Shown: positions 15,207 through 24,390 of the stretch, piece by piece
Layout: every line of letters begins with the position of its first letter
Numbering within the stretch: position 1 is the first letter of the stretch
NCBI GenBank assembly: GCA_031379365.1
Contig: JANNFB010000040.1
Coordinates: 1 to 39,076 of the forward strand
Direction of reading: 5' to 3'
DNA: 39,076 nt
Source: CADEEN01 sp031379365
GTDB lineage: Bacteria; Pseudomonadota; Gammaproteobacteria; Burkholderiales; Burkholderiaceae_C
Notes under the pieces: generated by a model
Database searches by the model: none
Seen by the model: only the letters and a program-made list of their open reading frames with translations
What the model was told of the DNA's origin: nothing
Made by a program: the position numbers and the translations under genes

Positions 15207-17474
15207 TCAGCGCCGCGCCAGCGCGGCAGTCAGCTCGTCCGTCAGCGCCCGCATGCGCGTCGACTGGTGCAGGCTCAGGTTGAGGAAGATGCGGCCGAGG
15301 ATGTCGGGCCGCTCGGACGCCAGGCGGTCATAGGCCGCCCGGGGCAACTCAAGCAGTTCCACGTCGTCTTCCGCCAGCGCGTCAGCCGAGCGGGGCCGGT
15401 TCTCGAGCAGACCCATCTCGCCAATGATCACGCCGGGCGAGAAGGACACCAGGCGGTGGCCTCGGTCGCCGGTGTGCGGTTTGTCGGGGGGCACCCAGAT
15501 GCCGATCTGCCCGCGCAGGGCCACGTACAGGCTGTCGGCCGCATCGCCGCGCCGGAACACGGCGTCGCCGCGCGCCACGTGGCGCGGGACCAGCATCGCC
15601 GCCAGGTGCGCCCGCTGGTCTTCGTTCAGGCCCTGTCCCAGCATGGTTTGAGCCAAGGTCAAGACCAAGTCGGCTTCGCTGGCGTGGGGCAGTTGTTGCA
15701 GCAAACGGTCCTCGGCGTGTTCGAGGGCCAGGTCGACATTGGCGAAGATGTGGGTGTTGGGCAGGCGGTGGTGCAGGTCCATCTCGCGGATCACGCGCAG
15801 GCGCGCGTCGTGCGGCGTCAACGAGGCCAGCAGCAATCGCTTGCCGCGCGCACTGACGGCGTCGGCGGCCTGCATCAAGATGCGCGCGCCGGTGGCATCG
15901 ACTTCGCTGACGCGGCGAAAGTCGAGAACGATCTGGTCGGCGGCGGCGGCGAGTGACTCAAGACGGCTGGCCACGGCGTCGGCGGTGCCGAAAAAGAGCG
16001 GGCCCTCGAGCTCCAGCAGGGCGATGCGCCGGCCGTGCTCGCCCAGCCAGGCGGTGGCCAGCGGACCGCGAACTTTGAGCGAGCGCCGCCGGTCGCCGAA
16101 GGACACGGCGCGCACGGGGTCGCGGCTGTTGCTGCGAATGAACATCAGCATGGACACCGCCACGCCGATGGCCACGCCGTGCGCCAGTGACAGGAAGATC
16201 GATGCTGCAGCGACGAGGCACATCACCGCAAAGCTGGTGGCCAGGGCCCGTGGCGGCGCGCGCCGGCGCACCAGGTCGGTGAGCAGCACGCGCGTCGCGC
16301 GCAGCGACCAGTCATCCACCAGGCGGCGCGCCACCGCCAGGAACACCCCGGCGACCACGCCCAGCGGTATGTAGCGCAGCAGTGCGCCGGCCAATCCCAG
16401 CACCAGCAGCAAGCCCAGGGCGAAGGCGACGCGTGAGTTCGCACCCGAGGCGCCGCTGCGGATGTTGGCGATGCTGCGGCCGGCGGCACCCGCGCTGGGC
16501 AGGGCGCCGAGCAGTCCGGCCAAGGTGTTGCCCAGGCCTTGCGCAAACAGCTCACGTGTCGCGCTGTGGCGCGTCTGCATCATGCCGTTGACGACGGATT
16601 GGGTCATCAGTGACTGCAGGCTGGCGATCAGCGCCAGCACGACGGAGAACTGCAACAGCGGCCAGGCCAAGCCGAGCACGGTGCCATCTTGAAGCAAGCG
16701 ACCCATGGCGATCCACACGCCCGCGTCGGGCAGCGCGAGCGGTTTCTCGCCCAGGAGCGGGCCGAGCGCCTGGGCGCCGAGCAGGCGCGCGAGCCCGTGA
16801 TGGGCCAGGGTGCCGGCGGCGAAGGCCAGAAGAAAGGAGGGGCAGCGGTGCGTCCAGCGCGGCGGGCGCACCGCCAGCCAGGCGGTCAGAAAGACCACCA
16901 GGGCTGTGGCTGGATGGGCTTGCGACAAGACCGCACCCAGCCCGTCGTGCATTTGCGCGGGCGCCAGACCCAGCGCGTGCGGCATCACGGCCCACACGGT
17001 CAGCACGGCCACGCCATTCATGAAGCCCGCAAACACCGGGTAGGGGACATAGCGGATGGCGGCGCCCAGGCCCGCGGCGGCAATCACGATCTGCAGCAGT
17101 CCCGCCAGGGCGACACCCAGGGCCAGGAAAGCCAGCAGGCGAGCCATGTCCGGCGCGCCCGCGGCGGTCTGGAAAGCGGGCGTCACCATCAACCCGGCCA
17201 ACAGGGGCGCCACCAGCAGCGACAGCGCCGAGGTCGGGCCGCTCAACATCGGGCCCTGTGCGCGACAGGCCACCGCCACCAGATTGACCATGACCGCCGC
17301 GAACACGGCCCACAAGAACCCGGTGGCGGCCATCTCTGGCCCGAGCGGTGCCAGCGCAATCAGGCCGTAACTGCCTTCGACCGCCAGCATCACGAACGCG
17401 GTGACCGCGCCGCCGACCCAGTCACCGCGAGCCGTACCGGGCGGGCTTGCGTTTACTGTGGTGGGGTCCTGCAT
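15207..17474 (-). CDS. SulP-type transporter fused to STAS and cyclic-nucleotide-binding domains
   Basis: This 755-aa protein joins a SulP/SLC26-like anion transporter (about residues 15-440, with 10 or more hydrophobic segments, for example LSGPTSALSLLVAPLLAG), a STAS domain (about 475-570, LELEGPLFFGTADAV then VLDFRRVSEVDATGARIL) and a C-terminal cNMP-binding domain (about 625-740, VFRRGDAADSLYVALRGQIG and IIGEMGLLENRPRSADALA, the phosphate-binding cassette with Glu and Arg). Such fusions are known; the cNMP part presumably gates transport. The transported anion (sulfate, bicarbonate, another) cannot be told. It is 78 nt downstream of the ABC exporter on the same strand. ATG 17474 precedes a short hydrophilic segment before the first membrane helix. 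Confidence 0.9.
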   Translation of the reverse strand: MQDPTTVNASPPGTARGDWVGGAVTAFVMLAVEGSYGLIALAPLGPEMAATGFLWAVFAAVMVNLVAVACRAQGPMLSGPTSALSLLVAPLLAGLMVTPAFQTAAGAPDMARLLAFLALGVALAGLLQIVIAAAGLGAAIRYVPYPVFAGFMNGVAVLTVWAVMPHALGLAPAQMHDGLGAVLSQAHPATALVVFLTAWLAVRPPRWTHRCPSFLLAFAAGTLAHHGLARLLGAQALGPLLGEKPLALPDAGVWIAMGRLLQDGTVLGLAWPLLQFSVVLALIASLQSLMTQSVVNGMMQTRHSATRELFAQGLGNTLAGLLGALPSAGAAGRSIANIRSGASGANSRVAFALGLLLVLGLAGALLRYIPLGVVAGVFLAVARRLVDDWSLRATRVLLTDLVRRRAPPRALATSFAVMCLVAAASIFLSLAHGVAIGVAVSMLMFIRSNSRDPVRAVSFGDRRRSLKVRGPLATAWLGEHGRRIALLELEGPLFFGTADAVASRLESLAAAADQIVLDFRRVSEVDATGARILMQAADAVSARGKRLLLASLTPHDARLRVIREMDLHHRLPNTHIFANVDLALEHAEDRLLQQLPHASEADLVLTLAQTMLGQGLNEDQRAHLAAMLVPRHVARGDAVFRRGDAADSLYVALRGQIGIWVPPDKPHTGDRGHRLVSFSPGVIIGEMGLLENRPRSADALAEDDVELLELPRAAYDRLASERPDILGRIFLNLSLHQSTRMRALTDELTAALARR

Positions 17475-17552
17475 GGGCCGCGATGATGCCGTACCCGCGG
17501 ATAGCGAGTGCGACGGACGCTCAGGCGCAAGCGCTGGCTCTGACGTCCCGGC

Positions 17553-19511
17553 TCAGACCCGGATTGCTGGCGGCTCGTTGTCGACGTCCGGCTCGGCGCG
17601 CTCCTCGGCGCGCATCTCGTCCATCGGGCCGTCTTCGGCCGGGTCGGCCTGACCCGGCTCCAACATCGGCGCCTCGGCCAGGAAGCCGCCGCTCTGGTGC
17701 GCCCACAGCTTGGCGTAGTGGCCGCCCAGGGCGATCAGCTCGGCGTGCTTGCCCTGCTCGACGATGTGGCCCTGCTCGAGCACGATCAGGCGGTCCATGC
17801 GCGCGATGGTGGACAGGCGGTGCGCGATGGCGATCACGGTCTTGCCCTGCATCAGGCCGAGCAGCTGCTCCTGGATGGCCAGCTCGACTTCGCTGTCGAG
17901 TGCGCTGGTGGCTTCGTCCAGCACCAGGATCGGCGCGTCCTTGAGCACCACGCGGGCGATGCTGATGCGCTGGCGCTGCCCGCCGCTGAGCTTCACGCCG
18001 CGCTCACCGACATGGGCTTCGTAGCCGGTGCGGTCCTTCCAGTCCTGCAGGCCGAGGATGAACTCATGGGCCTGGGCGCGCTGGGCTGCGGTGACGATCT
18101 CCTCCTGCGTGGCGCCCGGCCGGCCATAGCCGATGTTGGCGGCAATGGAGCGGTGCAGCAGGGAGGTGTCCTGCGTCACCAGGCCGATGGCGGCGCGCAG
18201 GCTCTCCTGGGTCACCTCGCGCACGTCATGGCCGTCGATGCGCAGGCTGCCTTGCTCCATGTCGTGAAAGCGCAGCAGCAGGTTGACGAGTGTGCTCTTG
18301 CCCGCGCCCGAGCGCCCGACCACGCCGACGCGCTCGCCCGGCTTGACGACAAGCTGGAAGTTCTCCAGCACGCGCTTGCCGTCGCTGCGGCCGTAGGTGA
18401 AGGTGACGTTCTCGAAGCGGATCTCGCCGCCCAGCGGCGCCGGCGCCACCACCAGCTCGCGCGCACCGGGCGTGTCGGCCATGCCGTGTGGCACGGCAAT
18501 CGTCTCCATGCCCTCCTGCACCACGCCGATGTTCTCGAAGATGCCCGTCACCTCCCAGCTCACCCAGCCGGCGACGTTGGCGATGGTCCATGCCAAGGGC
18601 ACCGCCATGGCCACCACACCGGCGTCGACCTGGCCGCTGCCCCACAGCGTGATGCCGATGGCCGCCGTGCTCACCAGCAGCATCGCGTTGAGTGCCGACA
18701 GCGTGGTCATGAAGGTCGTGATCAGGCGCATGTGCGCGGCGATGGCGCCGGTGTGCTCGTCGATGACGTCGCGCACGTACTGGTCTTCGTCGCGGGCACG
18801 GGCGAACAGCTTGACCGTCAGGATGTTGGTGTAGCTGTCGACCACCCGGCCCATCACCAGGCTGCGCAGCTCCGAGCTGGTCTTGGCCAGATCGCGCATG
18901 CGCGGCACGAAGTGGCGCAGGAACACGACGTAGCCGAGGAACCACAGGGCCGTCGGGATCGCCAGCCGCCAGTCGGCCGTGCTCATCAGCACCAGCGCAC
19001 TCAGGCCGTAGACCACGATGTACCAGACCGCGCGAATGCTCGACACCACGCACTCGCGCACGGCGTTGCTGGTCTGCATCACGCGGTTGGCGATGCGGCC
19101 GGCAAAGTCGTTCTGGAAGAAGGGCCAGCTCTGCCGCACCACATGCCAGTGGCTTTGCCAGCGGATCAGGCTGGTGACGCCAGGCACGACGGCGTTGTTG
19201 CGCACCAGGCTGTCCATCAGCAAGGCGGCGGGCCGCCCCAGCAGCACCAGCAAGCCCATGCCGATGAGCATCGGCGCGGCTTCGGCCAGGGCGCCCGCGC
19301 GGTCGCTGTTCTCCATCAGCCGCACCAGCCGACCGATGAAGACAGGGATCAGCGTATCGATCAGGGCGACGACCAGGCCGGTGACGAACATCGCGCCGAA
19401 CAGGCCCTTGGTCTGGCGCACGAAGTGCCAGTAGAAGGCCATCAGCCCTTGGGGTGGCGCGGTGCCGGGCCGGGCCGTCGGCTGGATGCGGCGCTCGAAG
19501 AAAGCAAACAT
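17553..19511 (-). CDS. ABC exporter, fused permease and ATPase
   Basis: This 652-aa half-transporter has an ABC type-1 exporter membrane domain (six helices, about residues 30-340) and one ATPase domain. The Walker A motif GRSGAGKST is near 398, the Q-loop VTQDTSLLHRS follows, the signature LSGGQRQRIS is near 507, and Walker B ILVLDEATSALD is near 530, followed by the H-loop IAHRLST. All catalytic residues are visible, so it should act as a homodimer. ATG 19511 matches the usual exporter N-terminus; in-frame extension upstream would run into the adjacent racemase relic. The C-terminus carries an acidic tail of about 40 residues. It resembles the lipid/multidrug exporter group; the substrate is not evident. 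It is followed by the SulP gene. Confidence 0.93.
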   Translation of the reverse strand: MFAFFERRIQPTARPGTAPPQGLMAFYWHFVRQTKGLFGAMFVTGLVVALIDTLIPVFIGRLVRLMENSDRAGALAEAAPMLIGMGLLVLLGRPAALLMDSLVRNNAVVPGVTSLIRWQSHWHVVRQSWPFFQNDFAGRIANRVMQTSNAVRECVVSSIRAVWYIVVYGLSALVLMSTADWRLAIPTALWFLGYVVFLRHFVPRMRDLAKTSSELRSLVMGRVVDSYTNILTVKLFARARDEDQYVRDVIDEHTGAIAAHMRLITTFMTTLSALNAMLLVSTAAIGITLWGSGQVDAGVVAMAVPLAWTIANVAGWVSWEVTGIFENIGVVQEGMETIAVPHGMADTPGARELVVAPAPLGGEIRFENVTFTYGRSDGKRVLENFQLVVKPGERVGVVGRSGAGKSTLVNLLLRFHDMEQGSLRIDGHDVREVTQESLRAAIGLVTQDTSLLHRSIAANIGYGRPGATQEEIVTAAQRAQAHEFILGLQDWKDRTGYEAHVGERGVKLSGGQRQRISIARVVLKDAPILVLDEATSALDSEVELAIQEQLLGLMQGKTVIAIAHRLSTIARMDRLIVLEQGHIVEQGKHAELIALGGHYAKLWAHQSGGFLAEAPMLEPGQADPAEDGPMDEMRAEERAEPDVDNEPPAIRV

Positions 19512-19566
19512 CGGATCGGGCTGCTCAGACGCCGCGCTTGTCGGCGCCCGGCGCCCGGCGCAGGGT

Positions 19567-19896
19567 GTGAGGGGAGGCCTGATTGTGGACGCCACGCCGC
19601 GGCAGGCGGTTGAGCGCATCCTGGCATGCGCTCAACAAGCACTCGTGCACGACCGCAGCGGTGCCATCGTTCTTGGTTGTGCCGGCATGGCCGAGTTGGG
19701 CCATGTCCTGCAGCAACGCCTGGGTGTGCCTGTCATCGATGGCGTGGGGGCGGCCGTGAATCTCGCCGAGCGCCTGGTGACGCTGGGCCTGGGCACAAGC
19801 AAGCTCGGCGACTACGCAGCGCCCCTGGCCAAGGCCTACAGCGGGTTGGCGGCGCCGTTCGCGCCGCCAGGGCATCACAAGAGCATCATGCCGTAG
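19567..19896 (+). pseudogene. Truncated Asp/Glu (hydantoin) racemase
   Basis: About 100 residues resemble the C-terminal half of Asp/Glu/hydantoin racemases: AIVLGCAGMAELGHVLQQRL with the second catalytic Cys, GVPVIDGVGAAVNLAERLV, and GTSKLGDYAAPLAKAYSG. The N-terminal lobe, with the first catalytic Cys, is missing; the region to its left is the start of the oppositely oriented ABC exporter gene. A two-domain enzyme with an active site between lobes cannot work like this. GTG 19567 is in frame but may not be used. Its last 22 nt overlap the end of the convergent HD-GYP-like gene. It looks like a gene cut by a rearrangement at about 19.5 kb. Confidence 0.8.
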
Positions 19897-21038
19897 ACAC
19901 GCTCGGGCAGGATCTTGGGCAAGCCCGGCGCGTCGGCCAGGGCAGTCACCACGGCCGACTCCGCCAAGGCGCTGTTGCGCTGATGGGTTGCGGTGGAGGG
20001 CACGCCGCGCGTGTCGGTCAGGGTGGCCACGAGGGGCGATGCCGCGCCCGGCGGGCGACGGCTGATGACACCGATTTCGCCACTCTTCAGGGTCACCAGG
20101 GTGCCCGGTGGATGCACGCCGATGGCGCGGATCAAGGCCGTGCCCAAAGCTTGTCCGCCATCCTGCTGAAACAGCTGGCGTGCAGCGTTCTGCGGCGTCA
20201 TGGCAGACCGCTTGGCGCGCGGACTGATCTTGGCCATGAAGACATCGACACTGCGCAACACCCGCGCTGCTTCGGGCACGGGCGTGAGGCCCCGCGGGTA
20301 GCCCTGCCCATCGTCGCGTTCGTGGTGGTCGGCCACGGTGTCGAGCCACAGCGTGTCGGTCACACCCGCCTGCTGTAGCAAACGCGCGGCCCCCTGCGGG
20401 TGCGCGCGGATGTGTTCGAGTTGTTTTGCGGTCGGCGGCTCACCTTGTTCAGCCATTTGCGCTTGCAGGTCTGCCATGGCCACATTCATCGTCAGTTCCG
20501 CGCGCAACAGGCTGGCCTGGGCGCTGGCATCCCAGCCGAGTTGGCGCGTCAACAGCAGGCCGAGCACTGCGCAGTGCAGGCCATGGTGGCTGGCATACAG
20601 CGCGAACCGGCGATCGTCTTGGCGCACGCAAAGAAACAGGCTGATGTCCACATCACGCTCGATCAAGGCCTGCAAGCCCACGGCAAAGGCATCGACTTGA
20701 GCCGCATCCGCCTTGCCGCGCGCAAGGCGGCGGTACAGGTCGTCCAGATCCCACAAGGCCTGGTCCCACAGGTCGAAGAGCGTGGCCTGGCGTTTGGCGA
20801 CCAAGCGCATGGCCGGATCGATGGCGCCCGCGCGCTCGCTTCGCACGCGCTCGACCACCGCACGCTCGACCCAGGCGCCACGCTCGTTGAGCATCTCGAA
20901 CTGGCGTTCGCTGCCCACCATCTGGCCTTCGTTGAGCAGCAGCCGCGACTGCGTGTCGAGCACGCGAAACGGCAGCGCCTGACCGATGGCGATGAGATCG
21001 CGCACGTCGGCCAGAGGGACTCGTTCGGTCTGGCTCAC
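19875..21038 (-). CDS. Degenerate HD-GYP domain protein
   Basis: This is a 387-aa soluble protein. Residues about 140-300 form an HD-GYP fold, recognisable from DHHERDDGQGYPRGL (238-251), the canonical HHExxDGxGYP motif, and from IRAHPQGAARLL (H213). The HD dyad region, normally HDIGK, reads ELTMNVAM (181-188), and the first His segment reads SHHGLHCAVLG, so metal ligands needed for c-di-GMP hydrolysis are lacking. It may bind rather than cut the nucleotide. The N-terminal 130 residues (PFRVLDTQSRLLLNEGQ...) resemble the domain that precedes this family in Burkholderiales. GTG 21038 is chosen for the GAGAGG upstream. It ends convergently over the racemase relic. Confidence 0.82.
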   Translation of the reverse strand: MSQTERVPLADVRDLIAIGQALPFRVLDTQSRLLLNEGQMVGSERQFEMLNERGAWVERAVVERVRSERAGAIDPAMRLVAKRQATLFDLWDQALWDLDDLYRRLARGKADAAQVDAFAVGLQALIERDVDISLFLCVRQDDRRFALYASHHGLHCAVLGLLLTRQLGWDASAQASLLRAELTMNVAMADLQAQMAEQGEPPTAKQLEHIRAHPQGAARLLQQAGVTDTLWLDTVADHHERDDGQGYPRGLTPVPEAARVLRSVDVFMAKISPRAKRSAMTPQNAARQLFQQDGGQALGTALIRAIGVHPPGTLVTLKSGEIGVISRRPPGAASPLVATLTDTRGVPSTATHQRNSALAESAVVTALADAPGLPKILPERVYGMMLL

Positions 21039-21234
21039 TCGGCCTCTCCCGCGGTGTTGAACGCATGCTGGTGCAGCTGTCCCCAATGATGCACCGGGAT
21101 CGCCTGCGTGGTCAGGCCGTCGTTGTCGCGACCGCTCCTGTTGGTCTTACCCGTGGCCCGGCCCAATCGGCCGCCTGGTTGCGACTCTCGAGGTCGCGCG
21201 CACGCGCCCGCGTCGAGCCCCGCGCCGCCGAAGC

Positions 21235-21819
21235 TCAGCGTTGGGCCAGCAGGCGCTCCAGCTCCGCTGTCAGGCGCTTGTCCTCGGGTGCCACGTCGCT
21301 GTTGAAGCTGGCCACCACGCGGCCCTGCCGGTCCACCAGGTACTTGTGGAAGTTCCAGCCGGGCGCCTGGCCGGTGGCCTGCGTCAGTTGCGCGTACAGC
21401 GGGTGGGTGCCGGCGCCGCGCACCGTCACCTTGCTGAACATCGGGAAGCGCACGCCGTAGAAGTTGAAGCAGGTCTCGGCGATCTTCTTGGCGTCGCCCG
21501 GCTCCTGCTGCCCGAAATCGTTCGATGGGAAGCCCATCACCACCAGGCCGCGCCCGGCGTATTTGCTGTGCAAGGCCTCCAGGCCCTTGTTTTGCGGCGT
21601 GTAGCCGCACTGGCTGGCGGTGTTCACCACCAGCAGCACCTTGCCGCTGTATTGGCACAGCGCCTGCGGCGCTTCGTCCTGCAGACGCTTCATGGTGTGC
21701 TTGAGCACGGCAGGGCAAGCCGCTTCGGCGCCGGGCTGGGCCGCAATGCGCCCGGGGGCGAGCAAGGCAAGGGCCAGGAGGGGCAGGGCCGCGAACCGGT
21801 GGCTCAGGGAGGGGGTCAT
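21235..21819 (-). CDS. Exported glutathione peroxidase
   Basis: This 194-aa thiol peroxidase of the GPx family reduces hydroperoxides using Cys71 in VVNTASQCGYT, with the partner Gln/Trp regions FPSNDFGQQEPGD and WNFHKYLVDRQG. This is the Cys type, not selenocysteine; such bacterial enzymes usually rely on thioredoxin. A signal peptide (about 1-28, ending RIAAQ) points to the periplasm, which is less common than the cytoplasmic form. Extra cysteines at 35 and 55 precede the domain. ATG 21819 is preferred over a GTG 9 nt upstream because GAAG is correctly spaced only for the ATG. It is 52 nt downstream of the c-heme HAMP gene on the same strand, so the two may be cotranscribed. Confidence 0.92.
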   Translation of the reverse strand: MTPSLSHRFAALPLLALALLAPGRIAAQPGAEAACPAVLKHTMKRLQDEAPQALCQYSGKVLLVVNTASQCGYTPQNKGLEALHSKYAGRGLVVMGFPSNDFGQQEPGDAKKIAETCFNFYGVRFPMFSKVTVRGAGTHPLYAQLTQATGQAPGWNFHKYLVDRQGRVVASFNSDVAPEDKRLTAELERLLAQR

Positions 21820-21871
21820 GGTGGGCACTTCAAGGAAGGGGAGGATGTTGACAGTTTTCTGGCGCTGGCAC

Positions 21872-23116
21872 TCAGTCCGGCAGGCGCTCTGGGCGGGCTC
21901 GCGCCAGGCGCTGCAACACCTGCTGGCCCGACTCGGCGACCCGCTGCATCGAGGCTTCGAGCAGGGCCATTTCGCGCAGGGACTGGGCGAACGCCTGGTA
22001 CTCCGCCGATTGCGCCTCGGCCACCCTCACAGGGGGGGCCAGACCTTTCAGCGCGTCCGACACCGCGGTGAAGCTCTGGCGCAGGCGGGCCAGCTGCTCG
22101 CGCAGCTGCGGCGTGGCCCGGCCGGCCCCCTCATGGGGTGGCGCGAGCGCGGCCAGCGTTTGCAGCAAAGTCTGCTCCAGGGCGTCGAAGGCGCCGGCCT
22201 CGCGAGCGACCAGCATTTGGGTGTCGAGGCTGCGTTGCGCACCGTCGCCCAGCAGGCGCACGGCGTCGCCGCGGCGGCTCTCGACATGTTGCTCGAGGCC
22301 CCGGTTGAGCGCCCCCAGCCGCGCGCCGACGGCCACCACTTCGCCCAGGATGCGGTCGAGGTCCTGCACCACGAGGCCGATGCGGTCGAGGAAGTGGTTC
22401 AAGTCCTGCGCCAACTCGCCGAACTCGTCGGCGCTGTTCACGCTCGCCCGCGGTGACAGGTCCATCACCCCGCGCGCCAGGCTCGACACCGTGCTGCGCA
22501 GCGTGATCAGGGGCGCCATGCGCACCTTCAGCAAGAGGAAGAGCACGATGGTGTGGATCAGGATCTTCAGGCTCAACGCGCCCGCGGTGAGCCGCACCTC
22601 CTGCCACCACGCTGCCTCCTTGCGCTCGAGGTAGCTGCGCACGGTGACCGTGCCCAGCACGTCGCCGACCTTGGCCTTGATGTGGCAATTGAGGCAAAAC
22701 TGTTCGGCCTGCAGCCCCGCCGTTGCCTGCTGGTGGGGCCCCTCGGGCCAGCGCGGTTGCAAGCCCAGGGCCTCGATCTTGAAGCTGACCCGCATCGACT
22801 CCACCGTCACTGCCGCTGGCAAGACGGCGATCGACAGGCCCAGATCGTCGTAGTTACGGTTCAGGATGGGGTAGACCGTCTGCGCCGCCAGCGGCCCGCC
22901 GGAGTTGAGCATGATGGCCTTGACGTCATTGGCCAGTTGCTGCGCTGCGCGGTCGACCCGCGCGGGCTCCTGGCGGCTGAAGTCGTAGCGCAAGGCGGCA
23001 TATCGGATGCCCAACTCGACTGCAGCGACCAGCATCGCGAGCAGAAAAAAGTCCCGGATCATGTGGAACATGAAGGACTGCTCGAACTGGCCGCCCCCTA
23101 CCGCTGTCTTCGCCAT
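21872..23116 (-). CDS. Membrane sensor-like protein with c-type heme motif and HAMP domain
   Basis: This 414-aa protein has TM1 (about 21-40), a periplasmic domain (about 41-177) with a single CLNCH motif (141-145) able to bind heme c covalently, TM2 (ALSLKILIHTIVLFLLLKVRM, about 180-200), a HAMP-like segment (TLRSTVSSLARGVMDLSPRASVNSADEFGELAQDL) and a long cytoplasmic coiled coil to the end. It resembles DUF3365/Tll0287-like heme sensors. No kinase, cyclase or MCP hairpin follows; the output is unknown. ATG 23116 has GAGG 8 nt upstream. It diverges from the SOUL heme-binding gene and precedes the glutathione peroxidase gene, suggesting a redox or heme theme (inference). Confidence 0.82.
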   Translation of the reverse strand: MAKTAVGGGQFEQSFMFHMIRDFFLLAMLVAAVELGIRYAALRYDFSRQEPARVDRAAQQLANDVKAIMLNSGGPLAAQTVYPILNRNYDDLGLSIAVLPAAVTVESMRVSFKIEALGLQPRWPEGPHQQATAGLQAEQFCLNCHIKAKVGDVLGTVTVRSYLERKEAAWWQEVRLTAGALSLKILIHTIVLFLLLKVRMAPLITLRSTVSSLARGVMDLSPRASVNSADEFGELAQDLNHFLDRIGLVVQDLDRILGEVVAVGARLGALNRGLEQHVESRRGDAVRLLGDGAQRSLDTQMLVAREAGAFDALEQTLLQTLAALAPPHEGAGRATPQLREQLARLRQSFTAVSDALKGLAPPVRVAEAQSAEYQAFAQSLREMALLEASMQRVAESGQQVLQRLARARPERLPD

Positions 23117-23373
23117 CACTGTGCCTCGGCTCGCCACTGGACTGCTGCGTGGTGCTCCGCTGGCGCGCTTGCCACACCCTTGGAGGCTGACATCATCGCC
23201 GCTTTGGCCGGGTTCTGCACGCCGAGGGCCATGCAGGTGTCGCGCCCGCGCCCGAGCCTTCGCCTCGGCAGGTGCGGGGCGCACCGCCGCCAAACACCTT
23301 GCTGCCCGTGGGGCGCCGCGTTCGGCCCTATGCTGAGACTCCCCACAAAGCTTTGCGCCACGCGTCTGTCACC

Positions 23374-23979
23374 ATGCTGCGTCCCCTGCTGTTCCTCGCC
23401 CTCACTGCCTTGCCGTTGTGGAGCCATGCCATCGAAGAGCCCAGTTATGAAGTGATGCGCAAGCTCGACAACGTCGAGTTGCGTCAGTACGCGCCCTACG
23501 TCGTGGCCGAGGTGGTGCTGAACAGCAGCGCCGAAGAGGCCGGCAACCAGGCCTTCCCTATCCTGGCCGGCTACATCTTCGGCAAGAACAAGGGCGAGCG
23601 GAAGTTGGCGATGACGGCGCCGGTGACGCAGAGCGCGGTGCCCGTGCGCCTGGACATGACCGCGCCAGTGACGCAAGCGGCGGTGGCTGGCGGCATGCGT
23701 GTGCAATTCGTTCTGCCCAAGGGCGTGACCCTGGCCACCGCGCCCGAGCCGCTCGATGCGCGCGTGCAGCTGCGCGAGGTGCCGGCCAGCCAGTGGGCGG
23801 CCATCCGTTACTCGGGCACCTGGTCGCAAGCCAACTACCAGGAGCATCTCGCCCTGCTCAAGGCCGCGCTCGACGCGGCCGGCCTGGCCACGCAAGGCGA
23901 GCCGGTGCTGGCGCGCTACAACCCGCCGATCACGCCGTGGTTCCTGCGCCGCAACGAGATCTGGTTGGCGTTGCGCTGA
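23374..23979 (+). CDS. SOUL family heme-binding protein, exported
   Basis: This 201-aa protein has a signal peptide (1-19, ending WSHA) followed by a full SOUL domain: YEVMRKLDNVELRQYAPYVVAEV, AFPILAGYIFGKNKG, KLAMTAPVTQ (the family hallmark, which appears again as DMTAPVTQ), MRVQFVLPKGV, ALRYSGTW-like AIRYSGTWSQ, and a C-terminal ARYNPPITPWFLRRNEIWLAL. Family members bind heme or tetrapyrroles. The periplasmic location follows from the signal. It diverges from the c-heme HAMP gene across 257 nt. ATG 23374 gives the signal peptide directly; longer in-frame starts would not. Confidence 0.93.
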   Translation: MLRPLLFLALTALPLWSHAIEEPSYEVMRKLDNVELRQYAPYVVAEVVLNSSAEEAGNQAFPILAGYIFGKNKGERKLAMTAPVTQSAVPVRLDMTAPVTQAAVAGGMRVQFVLPKGVTLATAPEPLDARVQLREVPASQWAAIRYSGTWSQANYQEHLALLKAALDAAGLATQGEPVLARYNPPITPWFLRRNEIWLALR

Positions 23980-24249
23980 GGACGCCAGCACGGCCAAGGC
24001 GGCGCTCCCGACCCGCACCATGCTGCGCTTGACGAGTGGACGCGTTGACGGCCCCGAGCTGTTGGGCCTGGTGGGGGCGTCCGTGTGCTCGGCAGGTTCT
24101 CTCGACATCGTTCGGCCCGGCAGTGACGTTCACCGCTGCCGGCCTTGGACTCATCCCGGATCGCGCTCTGCCGGATAAGAGTGAAAGGCGGCTCGCAGCC
24201 GATGGCTGTCTTTGTCACACGCATGCGAGAGATGGCGCGAGATCGGGCC

Positions 24250-24335
24250 GGCGGGGCGCTCTGCTCCGCGAATGTCCCCCGAGTCGGGCTGCGCCCGCCT
24301 CCCCTCCTTGATTTCGCGGCGCAGAGCGCCCCGCC
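24250..24335 (+). repeat. Hairpin repeat, diverged copy C
   Basis: GGCGGGGCGCTCTGC (24250-24264) and GCAGAGCGCCCCGCC (24321-24335) are perfect 15-bp inverted repeats. Between them lie CGCGAATGTCCCCCG and CTCCTTGATTTCGC, which match the core of the 110-bp element. The arms differ from those of the other copies yet remain mutually complementary, which points to compensatory change. Confidence 0.75.
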
Positions 24336-24390
24336 GTCCCGATCCGATGCCCGTGGGCTGTTCGCAGGTGGAGGGGTGCGGAGACTCGAG

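Noticed and set aside
17697..19613. 638-aa plus-strand open frame opposite the ABC exporter
   Set aside because: It is antisense to a gene with complete Walker and signature motifs, and its composition (His/Gln/Asp/Val repeats) is typical of the complement of a high-GC gene.
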